Assembly (NCBI GenBank): GCA_944390735.1
Contig: CALXRL010000044.1
Coordinates: forward strand, 1-64,000
Direction of reading: 5' to 3'
Source: an uncultured Victivallales bacterium
GTDB taxonomy: Bacteria > Verrucomicrobiota > Lentisphaeria > Victivallales > UBA1829
Length of the DNA stretch: 64,000 nt
Part shown: positions 9,257 to 17,744 of the stretch, one piece after another
Layout of the letters: every line of letters begins with the position of its first letter
Numbering within the stretch: the stretch's first letter is position 1
Made by a program: the position numbers and the translations under genes
Notes under the pieces: generated by a model
What the model saw: the letters and a program-made list of their open reading frames with translations, nothing else
What the model was told of the DNA's origin: nothing
Database searches by the model: none

Positions 9257-10323
9257 AAGACACGTTCTCCTCGATCATTGTAAAGAATCACCTCCAGCTT
9301 GAGCGATCCGCCCGCCCATGCGCCGAGACGTTCCTCCGCCAGAGGCAGCAGGTTCCGGAGCAACTTCCCGTACGCCTTCTCCCCGATCCGCGCCGCAAGC
9401 TCCCCCATGCTGTCGAACTCTTCCAGAGGAAGCTCCGGCGGAAGCGGAAGCCCCATCGAACGGAGACGTTCCGGACGCAGTTTCGTCCTGTGCGCATGCG
9501 TATTCTCCTCTCCGCAGGCATATTTGAAGAGTTTTCCCGGCATGCAGACCACCAGAAGATGTCGAAGTCCGGCCGCTTTGGCCGATCGGATTGAAAATGC
9601 GATAAAATCAGCAATTCGAACCACTTGCATCGAATCAAGATCGGGATGATCCCGCAGAATCCATTGTTCCGTCCGATTTCCGGTCACCAGCGCGGCACAC
9701 TCCTTTCCGGAAGCGGCGATCGTCCGCATCTGCAGCGCAATCGTGGAAGCATAGGCCGCATTGGAATAGGGTTTGACAATTCCCCCGCCCCCGAGAATCG
9801 AAAGACCTCCGATGATGCCGAGTGTCGGATTCAGCGTTTGTTCCGCGATTTTCGCGCCATCCTGAATGGAAACGGTCAGCAGCCAGGTTCCACGCACCAG
9901 TCCCGCGCGCGCCAGATTCTCCACCAGCAGTCGTCGCGGCCCGGGATTGATCGCCCATTTCCCCACCGGAACCGCCAGTCCCGGACGGGTCGCCTTTCCG
10001 ATTCCTTCCCCTCCGCGAATCCACAGAAGAGCTTCGCCGCAGGGTTCCGGATAGTCGGCCGGAGAGCCCTGCGCCGGATCCGCTTCCGAAAGCCTGACCA
10101 GAATATGAGCCTTGTCCGTTGCATCGGGATCATCGCCGGCATCCTTCACGACCAGCGCAGTTGAGGCGTCACAGCGGGCAATCGGAATGGTGAGAGATGT
10201 TCCATCCCTCAGGAACACCTCCACGCGCCGCACCGGCTTTCCGTTCCGGGCGGACCAGAGCGCCAGCGCCCCGGCCGTCATGGCGGCTCCTGTCGTGAAT
10301 CCGCTGCGAAGCGATTCGGCCAT
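9253..10323 (-). CDS. cbiD: Cobalt-precorrin-5B C1-methyltransferase CbiD
   Basis: CbiD methylates C1 of cobalt-precorrin-5B and belongs to the oxygen-independent pathway. The protein is 356 residues, the family length. It begins LRSGFTTGAAMTAGA, the family N-terminal signature, and has NPGPRRLLVEN-like and GGGGIVKPYS stretches in the middle. It overlaps cbiET by 4 bases and shares a single base (TGATG) with the cbiC stop. There is no competing assignment. Confidence 0.95.
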   Translation of the reverse strand: MAESLRSGFTTGAAMTAGALALWSARNGKPVRRVEVFLRDGTSLTIPIARCDASTALVVKDAGDDPDATDKAHILVRLSEADPAQGSPADYPEPCGEALLWIRGGEGIGKATRPGLAVPVGKWAINPGPRRLLVENLARAGLVRGTWLLTVSIQDGAKIAEQTLNPTLGIIGGLSILGGGGIVKPYSNAAYASTIALQMRTIAASGKECAALVTGNRTEQWILRDHPDLDSMQVVRIADFIAFSIRSAKAAGLRHLLVVCMPGKLFKYACGEENTHAHRTKLRPERLRSMGLPLPPELPLEEFDSMGELAARIGEKAYGKLLRNLLPLAEERLGAWAGGSLKLEVILYNDRGERVL

Positions 10324-10997
10324 CAGAACTCCTCCATGATTGCATGAAGCGCGGCCACCGCCAGGGGACTTCCCCCACGGCGTCCGGTCAGCGTAATGAA
10401 CGGCACCTCTACAAATCGAAGCAAATCCTTGGACTCCAGTACATTTACAAAACCAACCGGCATTCCGATAATCAAAGCCGGCCGAATTCCATCTTCCAGA
10501 ATCATCCGAATCAGTCCCGCCAGTGCCAGCGGTGCGTTTCCACAGAGAAACAGGGCCCCGTTCAACTCCTTCCGATGAAGTTCAACGGCAGCAAGAGCAC
10601 GCGTGATTCCTTTTTCCGCAGCAAGTTCCGCGACCTCCTTCGAGGCCACTTCACAGACAATTCCCTCCCGCGTATAGGAGGAGTTCCAACGCTTCAGCCT
10701 GGTCACGGAAAGACCGGATTTTATCATATTGGAATCGGTGTAAATCAATGCGCCGGAACGCAATGCGTCTCTTCCTGCCGCAATCGGATCCCCATGGAAG
10801 CGCAGAAGATCCAGAATGGAGAAATCGGCGGTCGTATGCACCAGCCTTCTTGCCACGTGCCATTCCTCCTCCGTGAAACGTGCACGCCGTTCCGGGGAGA
10901 CCTCGGCATCAATCCGGCGGAAACTCTCCGCCTCGATCGCACTTCCCGGAAGCTCCCAGGAGATCCGGTCAAAATATTCCTTCGGGACATCTCTCAT
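10323..10997 (-). CDS. cbiC: Cobalt-precorrin-8 methylmutase
   Basis: CbiC moves the methyl group from C11 to C12, giving cobyrinate. The 224-residue protein has the family signature RLVHTTADF, in which His54 corresponds to the catalytic histidine. Another match is the C-terminal TLTGRRGGSPLAVAALHA. It lies between the cobD-cbiP fusion (4-base overlap) and cbiD (1-base overlap). Confidence 0.95.
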   Translation of the reverse strand: MRDVPKEYFDRISWELPGSAIEAESFRRIDAEVSPERRARFTEEEWHVARRLVHTTADFSILDLLRFHGDPIAAGRDALRSGALIYTDSNMIKSGLSVTRLKRWNSSYTREGIVCEVASKEVAELAAEKGITRALAAVELHRKELNGALFLCGNAPLALAGLIRMILEDGIRPALIIGMPVGFVNVLESKDLLRFVEVPFITLTGRRGGSPLAVAALHAIMEEF

Positions 10998-13546
10998 TTT
11001 CCACCTCGTTTCAATCCCATTCGCGCATACAGGGCCTTCAGATCAATCCGCGACCGGAGATGATCCGCAAGGCGGTTCAGCGATTCTTCGGTTCCGTAAT
11101 GCGCCGTCCCGTCCGCAAGCGCCTCCATCCCGCGAGCCTGACGGATCCGGTTCAGGAACTTCCGACGGAAATGGTCGTCATCAAAAATACCGTGCAGATA
11201 CGTCGTGAAAATCCGGCCCGCTCCGAATCCGACCGGAGAGGAGTCCGCACCTTCCATCAGCACATAACAATCTTCCCTGCAAGTCGTTACGCCATTATGA
11301 ATTTCATAGCCGCTCACCAAAGTTCCATCCGCAAGCATTCGTCCTTTTGTCTGCCGGAGCGTCTTCTCCTTGCGCATGACCGTTTCCAGCGGCAGAAGCC
11401 CCAGGCAAGTCACCGACTCGCGCTCCGACTCGACATGTTCCGGATCCAGCAGCACCTTTCCCGCCAGCTGAAGTCCTCCGCACACCCCGAGGAACCACGC
11501 CCCTCTCCCGACCGCGGTACGAATCTTCTCCGCCAGACCCGAGGACTCCAGAAACGCCATGTCATCCGCCACGCTCTTGCTTCCGGGAAGAATCACAAGA
11601 TCCGGTTCCCCGAATTCCTCCGCGCAATGAATCTTCCGGATCGTCACATCCGGCTCCAGCTCCAGAGGAGTGAAATCCGTGAAGTTGGCAATGTGTCCGA
11701 GTCCGATCAAAACCGCATCAAGCGTCTTTTCCAGCTTCGGCGCGGGCCGGATCAGCGAAAAGTTCACGGAATCCTCCTCCGGGAGTCCGATGTCGCGCAG
11801 ATAATCCACCACACCGAGAACCGGATGGCCCGTCATTTTCCGAACATAGTCGTGCGCCGGCGCCAGAAGAGTCGGATCCCCCCGGAACTTGTTCACAAGA
11901 AACCCATACAGCAGACGGCGTTCCGAGGGGTCGAGCGTTGCATACGTTCCGAGAAAGGAAGCATAGACGCCACCCCGATCAATATCCCCAGCAAGAATCA
12001 CCGGCGCCTGCGCGTACTGCGCCATTCTCATGTTGACCAGATCCCCGGATTTTAAATTGACCTCTCCCGGACTGCCCGCCCCTTCCAGAATCAGGGCATC
12101 ATACTGTTCGGCCAGTTCATCGTAGCATCGGCAGACCTCTTTCCAGAGCTCCTTCTTATGCGCATAATACTCCCGCACCTTCATGCAGCCGATCGGCTTC
12201 CCGCGGACAATCACCTGACTGCCCATGTCACTGGAGGGCTTCAGAAGAATCGGATTCATCCGGACATCGGGATCCAGTCGCGCCGCCTCCGCCTGCACCA
12301 CCTGGGCGCGGCCCATCTCGCCGCCGTCCGCAGTCACAAACGAATTCAGCGCCATATTCTGCGCCTTGAAGGGCGCGATCCGGAACCCGTCCTGAAGCAG
12401 AATCCGGCAGAACCCCGAAACCAGAATGCTTTTTCCCGCATTCGACGCCGTTCCCTGAATCATCAGAGCCGGTTTCCGCACCCGCGTCCCCGCGATGTGC
12501 ACTCTGCCGGGCGTCAGCAGATCCGACAACGCGGAAACAAGCCGCTCATTCTCCTCCCGCGTGCGGACCGCAAGGCGGAAAAAGGAATCATCCAGCCCCT
12601 CGAAATTCCCGCAGGAACGGACCGCGATCCGATATTTTTTCAGCAGAGGCTCCCGAAGATCCCGCCCTTTCACCAGAAGAAAATTTGCCATGGATGGATA
12701 GACCGTCACTCCCGGCAGGGTCTTCAGAGCCGAACTCAGCTCCTCGCGCAGCTGCGCCGTTCCGGACCGGCAGCGCCGCGCATAGGAATCCTCCATCGAA
12801 AACAGAAACTCCGCCACGGAAAGCGCCGCCGCTCCCAGCATCCATTCCGGCTGAAGACGGCGAAGTTTTCCGATCACCTCCTCCGAGGCAATGCAGTAGC
12901 CGATCCGAATTCCCGGAACCGCATAGAATTTCGTCATCGACCGAAGCACCGCCACATGCGGAGACAACGCATGGGGCACCAGAGAGAAGCCTTCCGGAAG
13001 AAATTCCATAAACGCCTCATCCACCACAAAATATGAATCCGGATGCCGTTGAATGAGTGCCGAAAGCTCCGAAGCCGGACACACCCCCCCGTTTGGATTG
13101 TTCGGATTGCCGAGCATCACCAGATCGCCCGGACGAATCATCCGTTCCAGCTTCTCCCAATCCGCCGTCATATCCGCCTCCAGCAGAAACGGCACACACT
13201 CCAGACCGCACGACTCGCATGCGCCCCGGTACTCCAGATATCCGGGCGCCATCACCACCGCCCGCTTCGCCTCAAACACCCGCGGCAGAAGATACAGCAG
13301 CTGATTCGATCCGTTTCCAAACAGCAGATTCTCCCGGCCGATCCCCAGTTTCCGCGCGGCAAGCTCGCAAAGGCTCCCGCAATACGGCTCCGGGTAGGAT
13401 TCCGCCGAGTCAAACGCCCGGAAATACACCGGGAAAAGTCCCTCGGGCGGACCGAACGGATTCAGATTCACGCTGAAATCCAGAATCTCCTCCGGCCGAC
13501 AGCCCGCCAGCTGCGCAAGTTCATTCCGATTTCCCCCGTGTCTCAT
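10994..13546 (-). CDS. cobD-cbiP: CobD-CbiP fusion: threonine-phosphate decarboxylase / cobyric acid synthase
   Basis: One uninterrupted 850-residue frame encodes two enzymes that normally have separate genes. Residues 1 to about 350 are a fold-type I PLP enzyme like CobD, which makes aminopropanol phosphate from threonine phosphate; GNPNNPNGG (146-154), VVDEAFMEF (174-182) and PLP lysine 206 in SMTKFYAVPGIR are seen. From about 358 comes CbiP/CobQ, which amidates the b, d, e and g side chains: P-loop GTASNAGKS (365-373), KAQNMALNSF (394-403), and a glutamine amidotransferase domain with Cys689 in GVCGGLQL and YLHGIFDD. Its two products, aminopropanol phosphate and cobyric acid, are the two substrates of CbiB. 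Confidence 0.94.
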   Translation of the reverse strand: MRHGGNRNELAQLAGCRPEEILDFSVNLNPFGPPEGLFPVYFRAFDSAESYPEPYCGSLCELAARKLGIGRENLLFGNGSNQLLYLLPRVFEAKRAVVMAPGYLEYRGACESCGLECVPFLLEADMTADWEKLERMIRPGDLVMLGNPNNPNGGVCPASELSALIQRHPDSYFVVDEAFMEFLPEGFSLVPHALSPHVAVLRSMTKFYAVPGIRIGYCIASEEVIGKLRRLQPEWMLGAAALSVAEFLFSMEDSYARRCRSGTAQLREELSSALKTLPGVTVYPSMANFLLVKGRDLREPLLKKYRIAVRSCGNFEGLDDSFFRLAVRTREENERLVSALSDLLTPGRVHIAGTRVRKPALMIQGTASNAGKSILVSGFCRILLQDGFRIAPFKAQNMALNSFVTADGGEMGRAQVVQAEAARLDPDVRMNPILLKPSSDMGSQVIVRGKPIGCMKVREYYAHKKELWKEVCRCYDELAEQYDALILEGAGSPGEVNLKSGDLVNMRMAQYAQAPVILAGDIDRGGVYASFLGTYATLDPSERRLLYGFLVNKFRGDPTLLAPAHDYVRKMTGHPVLGVVDYLRDIGLPEEDSVNFSLIRPAPKLEKTLDAVLIGLGHIANFTDFTPLELEPDVTIRKIHCAEEFGEPDLVILPGSKSVADDMAFLESSGLAEKIRTAVGRGAWFLGVCGGLQLAGKVLLDPEHVESERESVTCLGLLPLETVMRKEKTLRQTKGRMLADGTLVSGYEIHNGVTTCREDCYVLMEGADSSPVGFGAGRIFTTYLHGIFDDDHFRRKFLNRIRQARGMEALADGTAHYGTEESLNRLADHLRSRIDLKALYARMGLKRGGK

Positions 13547-14253
13547 TTTCCCGTTTTCCCCAGCAGCATGGACAGATACTCCTCCGGACGAGCGGCAATC
13601 TCTTCCGGATTCTTCGAAACGAACTCATTTTCGAGCCCGATGTTGGCTCCGTATACCATCGAGCATCCCCGTTCCCGCAGAAGCGCCGCATAGCGATCGC
13701 GCTCCCGGTAGGTCTTGAGAAACACCACCGTTCCCTCCGGCTTCAAAACCGCCTCCAGCTCCGCGGAATCCGGAGCCAGATAACCCGGGACAATCCGCAG
13801 CACGTCATTGTCTTCCACCAGCACCTCGGCGGAGGCGGCGGCAAGCGCGCTCCAGGAATTCACCCCCGGAACGATCTCAAAGGAAAGCTCCGGCTCCAGT
13901 TGCCGCAATGACCGCAGAAGATAACCGCAGGTGCTGTATGTCATCGGATCGCCGATCGTCGTAAACGCGCAGTCGTTTCCGGCATTCAGTTCGTTCAGGA
14001 TCCGGTGCGCATGTTCGTCGATGCGCGCCAGACGCTCCGGAAAATTCCGCGCCATCGTGAACTCCAGCTCGACTCTCCGCGCGGAAATGCCCGGCAGCGA
14101 ATCGATGATCTTCCCGGAGACGCTCCGGGAACTCTGCCGGGACGCCACCGTGTATATCACCTGCACATTCCGCAGAATTTTGGCGGCTTTCAACGTCACA
14201 AGTCCCGGATCGCCGGGACCGAGTCCCACTCCGTAGAATTTACCTTGTTTCAT
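13543..14253 (-). CDS. cbiL: Cobalt-precorrin-2 C20-methyltransferase
   Basis: CbiL carries out the first corrin-specific methylation after cobalt insertion. The 236-residue protein begins GKFYGVGLGPGDPGLVTLKA, the S-adenosylmethionine loop and N-terminus of CbiL/CobI. TIGDPMTYSTCGYL and IVPGVNSWSALAAA are further family stretches. It overlaps cbiK by 14 bases upstream and the cobD-cbiP fusion by 4 downstream, placing it directly after the chelatase in both pathway and operon. Confidence 0.95.
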   Translation of the reverse strand: MKQGKFYGVGLGPGDPGLVTLKAAKILRNVQVIYTVASRQSSRSVSGKIIDSLPGISARRVELEFTMARNFPERLARIDEHAHRILNELNAGNDCAFTTIGDPMTYSTCGYLLRSLRQLEPELSFEIVPGVNSWSALAAASAEVLVEDNDVLRIVPGYLAPDSAELEAVLKPEGTVVFLKTYRERDRYAALLRERGCSMVYGANIGLENEFVSKNPEEIAARPEEYLSMLLGKTGK

Positions 14254-15019
14254 GCCGCAGTCCCTCCGCGAAATAGTCCGCGATTTCCGGATACTCGCAA
14301 AGCCCCTTCAGCTCCTCATCCGTGGAGAATCCGTCCATTTCCAGACGAGACTTCCAGGAGGACGCATCCTCCCCTGCCAGGTCATTCACCGCATGGTCGC
14401 CCGCGACAATCATCAACGGCCGCAGCGTCAGGTGGTGAATTCCCGCCTCCTTCATCCGGACAACCGCATCCTCCAGACGGAGAGAACCTTCCACACAGGC
14501 CACGAACACATTCTCATTCCGTTTCCGCAGTTCCTCGCCCAGTGCGGCATAGGCGAAATCGGTTCTGCCATCCTCGTGACCATGCCCCATGAAGAGCAGT
14601 CCGCGCCCCGGCTCGAACCGCTCCGGAAGCGTCAGCATCAGTGCGGAGACAAAACTGCGGAGCGTCTCCGGATTCGCCAGCGGAGGAAGCGGATACTCAA
14701 TCTTCATGGTCCGCTCCCAGCTGTTCAGAAGCGATTCGATCGCCGAAAACTCCTCCCCCATGGCCAGGAACGCGGGGAACGCCCGCAGACGCCGGACCCC
14801 TTCCGCGGCAAAATGCCCCAGCGCCTCCTCCACCGTCAGGACCTGCCGTCCCGCCTCGCGCAGTTTCCGCACCACGCGCGCGGAACAGTACGCCGTCAGG
14901 AACTCCTCCTCCGGATACACGGCCCGGATCCGTTCCTCCAGCACGCGATACGCCTTTTCCGCCCGCGAGACCGTGGTTCCGAATACAATCAGAAGCAGCG
15001 CCGTCTTTTCCGTCTTCAT
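14240..15019 (-). CDS. cbiK: Sirohydrochlorin cobaltochelatase CbiK
   Basis: CbiK inserts cobalt into sirohydrochlorin (no ATP needed), the entry step of the anaerobic route. The protein is 259 residues. VFGTTVSRAEK (12-22) matches the N-terminal family pattern. His146 and His148 in MGHGHEDGR and His209 in VAGDHAVND fall where the metal-binding histidines of CbiK lie. No signal peptide is seen, so a cytoplasmic form is expected, unlike the periplasmic CbiK variants. It sits between the ABC importer genes and cbiL, overlapping both. Confidence 0.93.
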   Translation of the reverse strand: MKTEKTALLLIVFGTTVSRAEKAYRVLEERIRAVYPEEEFLTAYCSARVVRKLREAGRQVLTVEEALGHFAAEGVRRLRAFPAFLAMGEEFSAIESLLNSWERTMKIEYPLPPLANPETLRSFVSALMLTLPERFEPGRGLLFMGHGHEDGRTDFAYAALGEELRKRNENVFVACVEGSLRLEDAVVRMKEAGIHHLTLRPLMIVAGDHAVNDLAGEDASSWKSRLEMDGFSTDEELKGLCEYPEIADYFAEGLRHETR

Positions 15020-15813
15020 TTTCCATCTCCTCCCTTTTTGCAGGACGCGACCGGAATGAAACAGGGAATATGATCCGGTCCGTCGATAATTTCAGCCTTG
15101 ATCTCGAACACATCCTCCAGCACCTCCGGACGGATGATCTCCGCGGGCGGGCCGCAATACCGGATCCGCGCATTCTTCACCGCGGCCAGACGATGCGAAC
15201 AGCGGGCCGCAAGATTCAGATCATGCAGAACCATCAGAATCGTCAGATTCAGCGTCCGGTTCAGCATCCGGATCAGCTCCAGCACCTCGAACTGGCAGCA
15301 GACGTCCAGAAAGGTCGTCGGTTCGTCCAGCAGCAGCACCTCCGGTTCCTGCGCCAGCGTCATGGCGATCCAGGCGCGCTGACGCTCCCCGCCGGACAGC
15401 GTGGAAAGATTCCGCTTCCGCAGACCTTCCAGACGCGTCATGCCAAGAACATTCTCCACCACTTCGCAGTCATGCGAATCCAGTCCGCAGAACACCTTTC
15501 TATGCGGAAAACGTCCGTACCGGACCAGCTGCTCCACGGTCAGATCCTCCGGAGCCGAATGCGTCTGCGGCAGAAGCGCCATCTGTTTCGCCAGTTCAGC
15601 GGTATTCATGGAATGCACGGACTTTCCATCCAGAAGCACACAGCCTCCCTGCGGACGCAGAATCCGGCCCACAGTCTTCAGAAGTGTTGATTTTCCGCAT
15701 CCGTTCGGACCGATCAGCGTCAGGATCTCCCCTTTTTTCACCGAAAGGGAGATGCCGTCCAGCACCCGTTTTCCTCCGTATCCAGCGGTCAGACCTTCCA
15801 TCTCAAGTTTCAC
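15016..15813 (-). CDS. ABC transporter ATP-binding protein, BtuD/FecE type (corrinoid or metal-chelate import)
   Basis: This is the ATPase subunit of a type II ABC importer. The 265-residue protein has Walker A GPNGCGKST at 35-43, the ABC signature LSGGERQRAW, and Walker B EVLLLDEPT followed by a D-loop. It overlaps the permease gene by 11 bases and cbiK by 4. BtuD, heme and siderophore ATPases cannot be separated by sequence alone; location in a riboswitch-controlled cobalamin operon favours corrinoid or cobalt-chelate uptake. Confidence 0.88.
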   Translation of the reverse strand: MKLEMEGLTAGYGGKRVLDGISLSVKKGEILTLIGPNGCGKSTLLKTVGRILRPQGGCVLLDGKSVHSMNTAELAKQMALLPQTHSAPEDLTVEQLVRYGRFPHRKVFCGLDSHDCEVVENVLGMTRLEGLRKRNLSTLSGGERQRAWIAMTLAQEPEVLLLDEPTTFLDVCCQFEVLELIRMLNRTLNLTILMVLHDLNLAARCSHRLAAVKNARIRYCGPPAEIIRPEVLEDVFEIKAEIIDGPDHIPCFIPVASCKKGGDGK

Positions 15814-16813
15814 TGCGACCCCTCCTCAGAAGATACAGGAAAAACGGAGGCCCGAGAAGCGCCATAATCACGCCCACCGGCAGTTCCATCGGCTCCATCA
15901 CCATCCGTCCGACCGTATCGCAGGCCATCACCATGCCCGCCCCGAACAGTGCGCATCCGGGAATCAGAAGCCGGTAGTCCGATCCCAGAATCAGGCGTAC
16001 CATATGCGGCGCAATCAGTCCCACGAATCCCAGCATCCCGACCACGCTCACCGCGGCGGCGGCAAGCAGCGCACTCACGGCAAGCAGCAGAAAACGGACC
16101 CGCTCCACATGAATTCCGAGTCCCGCCGCAATCTCGTCGCCCAGCGTCAGAATGTTCAGCTTGCGCGACAGCGCCATCGCTGCCGCCGCCCCCCCGAACA
16201 GATACCATTTCACCAGATGCAGCTGCTCCCACGATCGCGCCGAAAGACTTCCCACCGTAAAATCCAGAATTCCCGCCACCTTCTCCGCATTCAGAATCAG
16301 CACCGTGCTGCTCACCGCTCCCAGCATGCTCGCCACCGCGACTCCCGAAAGAATCAGACGCACCGGATTCACGCCGCGTTTCCACGCCAGAAGATACACG
16401 CAGACCGCCGTCGCCAGCGCTCCGCAGAACGCCGCCGGAATCAGCAGCGCACTGAACTGCGGCAGGACCAGCAGAATCAGAATCCCCGCCAATCCCCCTC
16501 CCGCGGAAACCCCGATGATCCCCGGAGCCGCAAGAGGATTGCGCATCACACCCTGAAGAATCGCTCCCGAAATGGCCAGCGCCGCTCCCACCAGTCCCCC
16601 GAGAAGCACCCGGGGCAGACGGATGTTCCAGAGAATCTGATAGTTCACATCCTCCGCCGATCCCTTCCACAGCGTCGACAGAATCCCCCCGAAGGAAAGC
16701 TCCAGCGATCCGCAGCGCATTCCCGCAAGAAACGCGACGCATGCAAACAGCACAAGCAGAAACAGAACTCCTCCCCGCCAAGCTCTTCCGGTCCGGATGC
16801 GCGACCAGTTCAT
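15803..16813 (-). CDS. ABC transporter permease, FecCD/BtuC family
   Basis: This is the membrane subunit of the importer. The 336-residue protein has about ten hydrophobic segments and the family stretches RLPRVLLGGLVGAALAISG and VGLIAPHMVRLILG. It has the usual length of BtuC, HmuU and FecD. It starts 1 base after the end of the binding protein gene (stop 16815), and its own end overlaps the ATPase gene. Substrate is inferred from context, not from sequence. Confidence 0.9.
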   Translation of the reverse strand: MNWSRIRTGRAWRGGVLFLLVLFACVAFLAGMRCGSLELSFGGILSTLWKGSAEDVNYQILWNIRLPRVLLGGLVGAALAISGAILQGVMRNPLAAPGIIGVSAGGGLAGILILLVLPQFSALLIPAAFCGALATAVCVYLLAWKRGVNPVRLILSGVAVASMLGAVSSTVLILNAEKVAGILDFTVGSLSARSWEQLHLVKWYLFGGAAAAMALSRKLNILTLGDEIAAGLGIHVERVRFLLLAVSALLAAAAVSVVGMLGFVGLIAPHMVRLILGSDYRLLIPGCALFGAGMVMACDTVGRMVMEPMELPVGVIMALLGPPFFLYLLRRGRSET

Positions 16814-16814
16814 C

Positions 16815-17744
16815 TTACCACTCCTCCCCCGGATACATCCGCTGCGCCAAGCCCCGGAACGCCTCCGGAAAACGAGTCCCGGGAAGATACAGGTACAGTT
16901 CCACCGGAAGAAAATACACCCGGTTTCTCTTCGCGGCTCCCAGCTGTTTCCACGCAGGCTGCTTCATCAGTTCCTCTGTCACCTTTCTCTGAATCTTCTC
17001 CGTCGCCCCCATCGTTATTATAAAGATGATTTCCGGATCTTCAAGCAGAAATCGTTCGAAACTGAAAGGAATTCTGCCGTTTCCCCGTTCCGTGACAATA
17101 TTCCGTCCGCCGAGGCGCGTCAGCATGTGCGCGGTATTCACACCGCTCTTCTCCAGAGAGAACCCCCGCGAGGACGCAAACAGAACCGCAAAACGAAGCG
17201 CCTTCCGACGCTTCGCCTTCCGGCAGAGGGCCTCCACCTCCTGCACAATTTTTTCCGCCTGCCGGTTCTCCGCCAGCGAGGACCCGTTCAGACGGCAGAA
17301 AAAGTCGAGAATCTCCAGAAAATCAGAATAATTTGTGTAGTCCAGATAGACCGATTCGATTCCGGTCCGCTCCAGAATTCCCCGCAGCGCCCGGTGCTTT
17401 TCATGCTTGAGGGCAAACAGCACAAGCGAAGGACGAAGCGCAAGCAGTTTTTCCGCATTCGGAGTTGTCACCTGCCCGATCGCCGGCAGCGCACGCGCCT
17501 CCGGAGGAAGAGTCCCCTTCGCTTTCACCGAAGGAATCCCGACCGCCGTTCCGCCGGCACAATACCAGAGCTGCGCAAGAGAGGTATAGGCAATTACGGT
17601 CCGCTTCGGCATCTTTGTCAGAGAGACGACCCGTCCATCTTCCTGCCGGTACGTCACCGTCCTCTCCGTTTCGGACACGATCTCCCCTCCGCAGAGACGG
17701 GCTCCGCAGCAGAACACAATCAGCATGGCGACCAGAGATTTCAT
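16815..17744 (-). CDS. Periplasmic substrate-binding protein of the BtuF/FhuD type
   Basis: This would capture the corrinoid (or heme/cobalt chelate) in the periplasm. The frame is open far upstream, but the ATG at 17744 lies 7 bases after GGAGG and overlaps the preceding stop as ATGA, so it is chosen over the ATG at 17750. The product is 309 residues and starts with a short signal peptide (hydrophobic run followed by small residues near 20). It contains the pattern KMPKRTVIAYTS...GTAVGIPSV and PNAEKLLALRPSLVL typical of class III binding proteins. No lipobox is obvious. Confidence 0.85.
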   Translation of the reverse strand: MKSLVAMLIVFCCGARLCGGEIVSETERTVTYRQEDGRVVSLTKMPKRTVIAYTSLAQLWYCAGGTAVGIPSVKAKGTLPPEARALPAIGQVTTPNAEKLLALRPSLVLFALKHEKHRALRGILERTGIESVYLDYTNYSDFLEILDFFCRLNGSSLAENRQAEKIVQEVEALCRKAKRRKALRFAVLFASSRGFSLEKSGVNTAHMLTRLGGRNIVTERGNGRIPFSFERFLLEDPEIIFIITMGATEKIQRKVTEELMKQPAWKQLGAAKRNRVYFLPVELYLYLPGTRFPEAFRGLAQRMYPGEEW

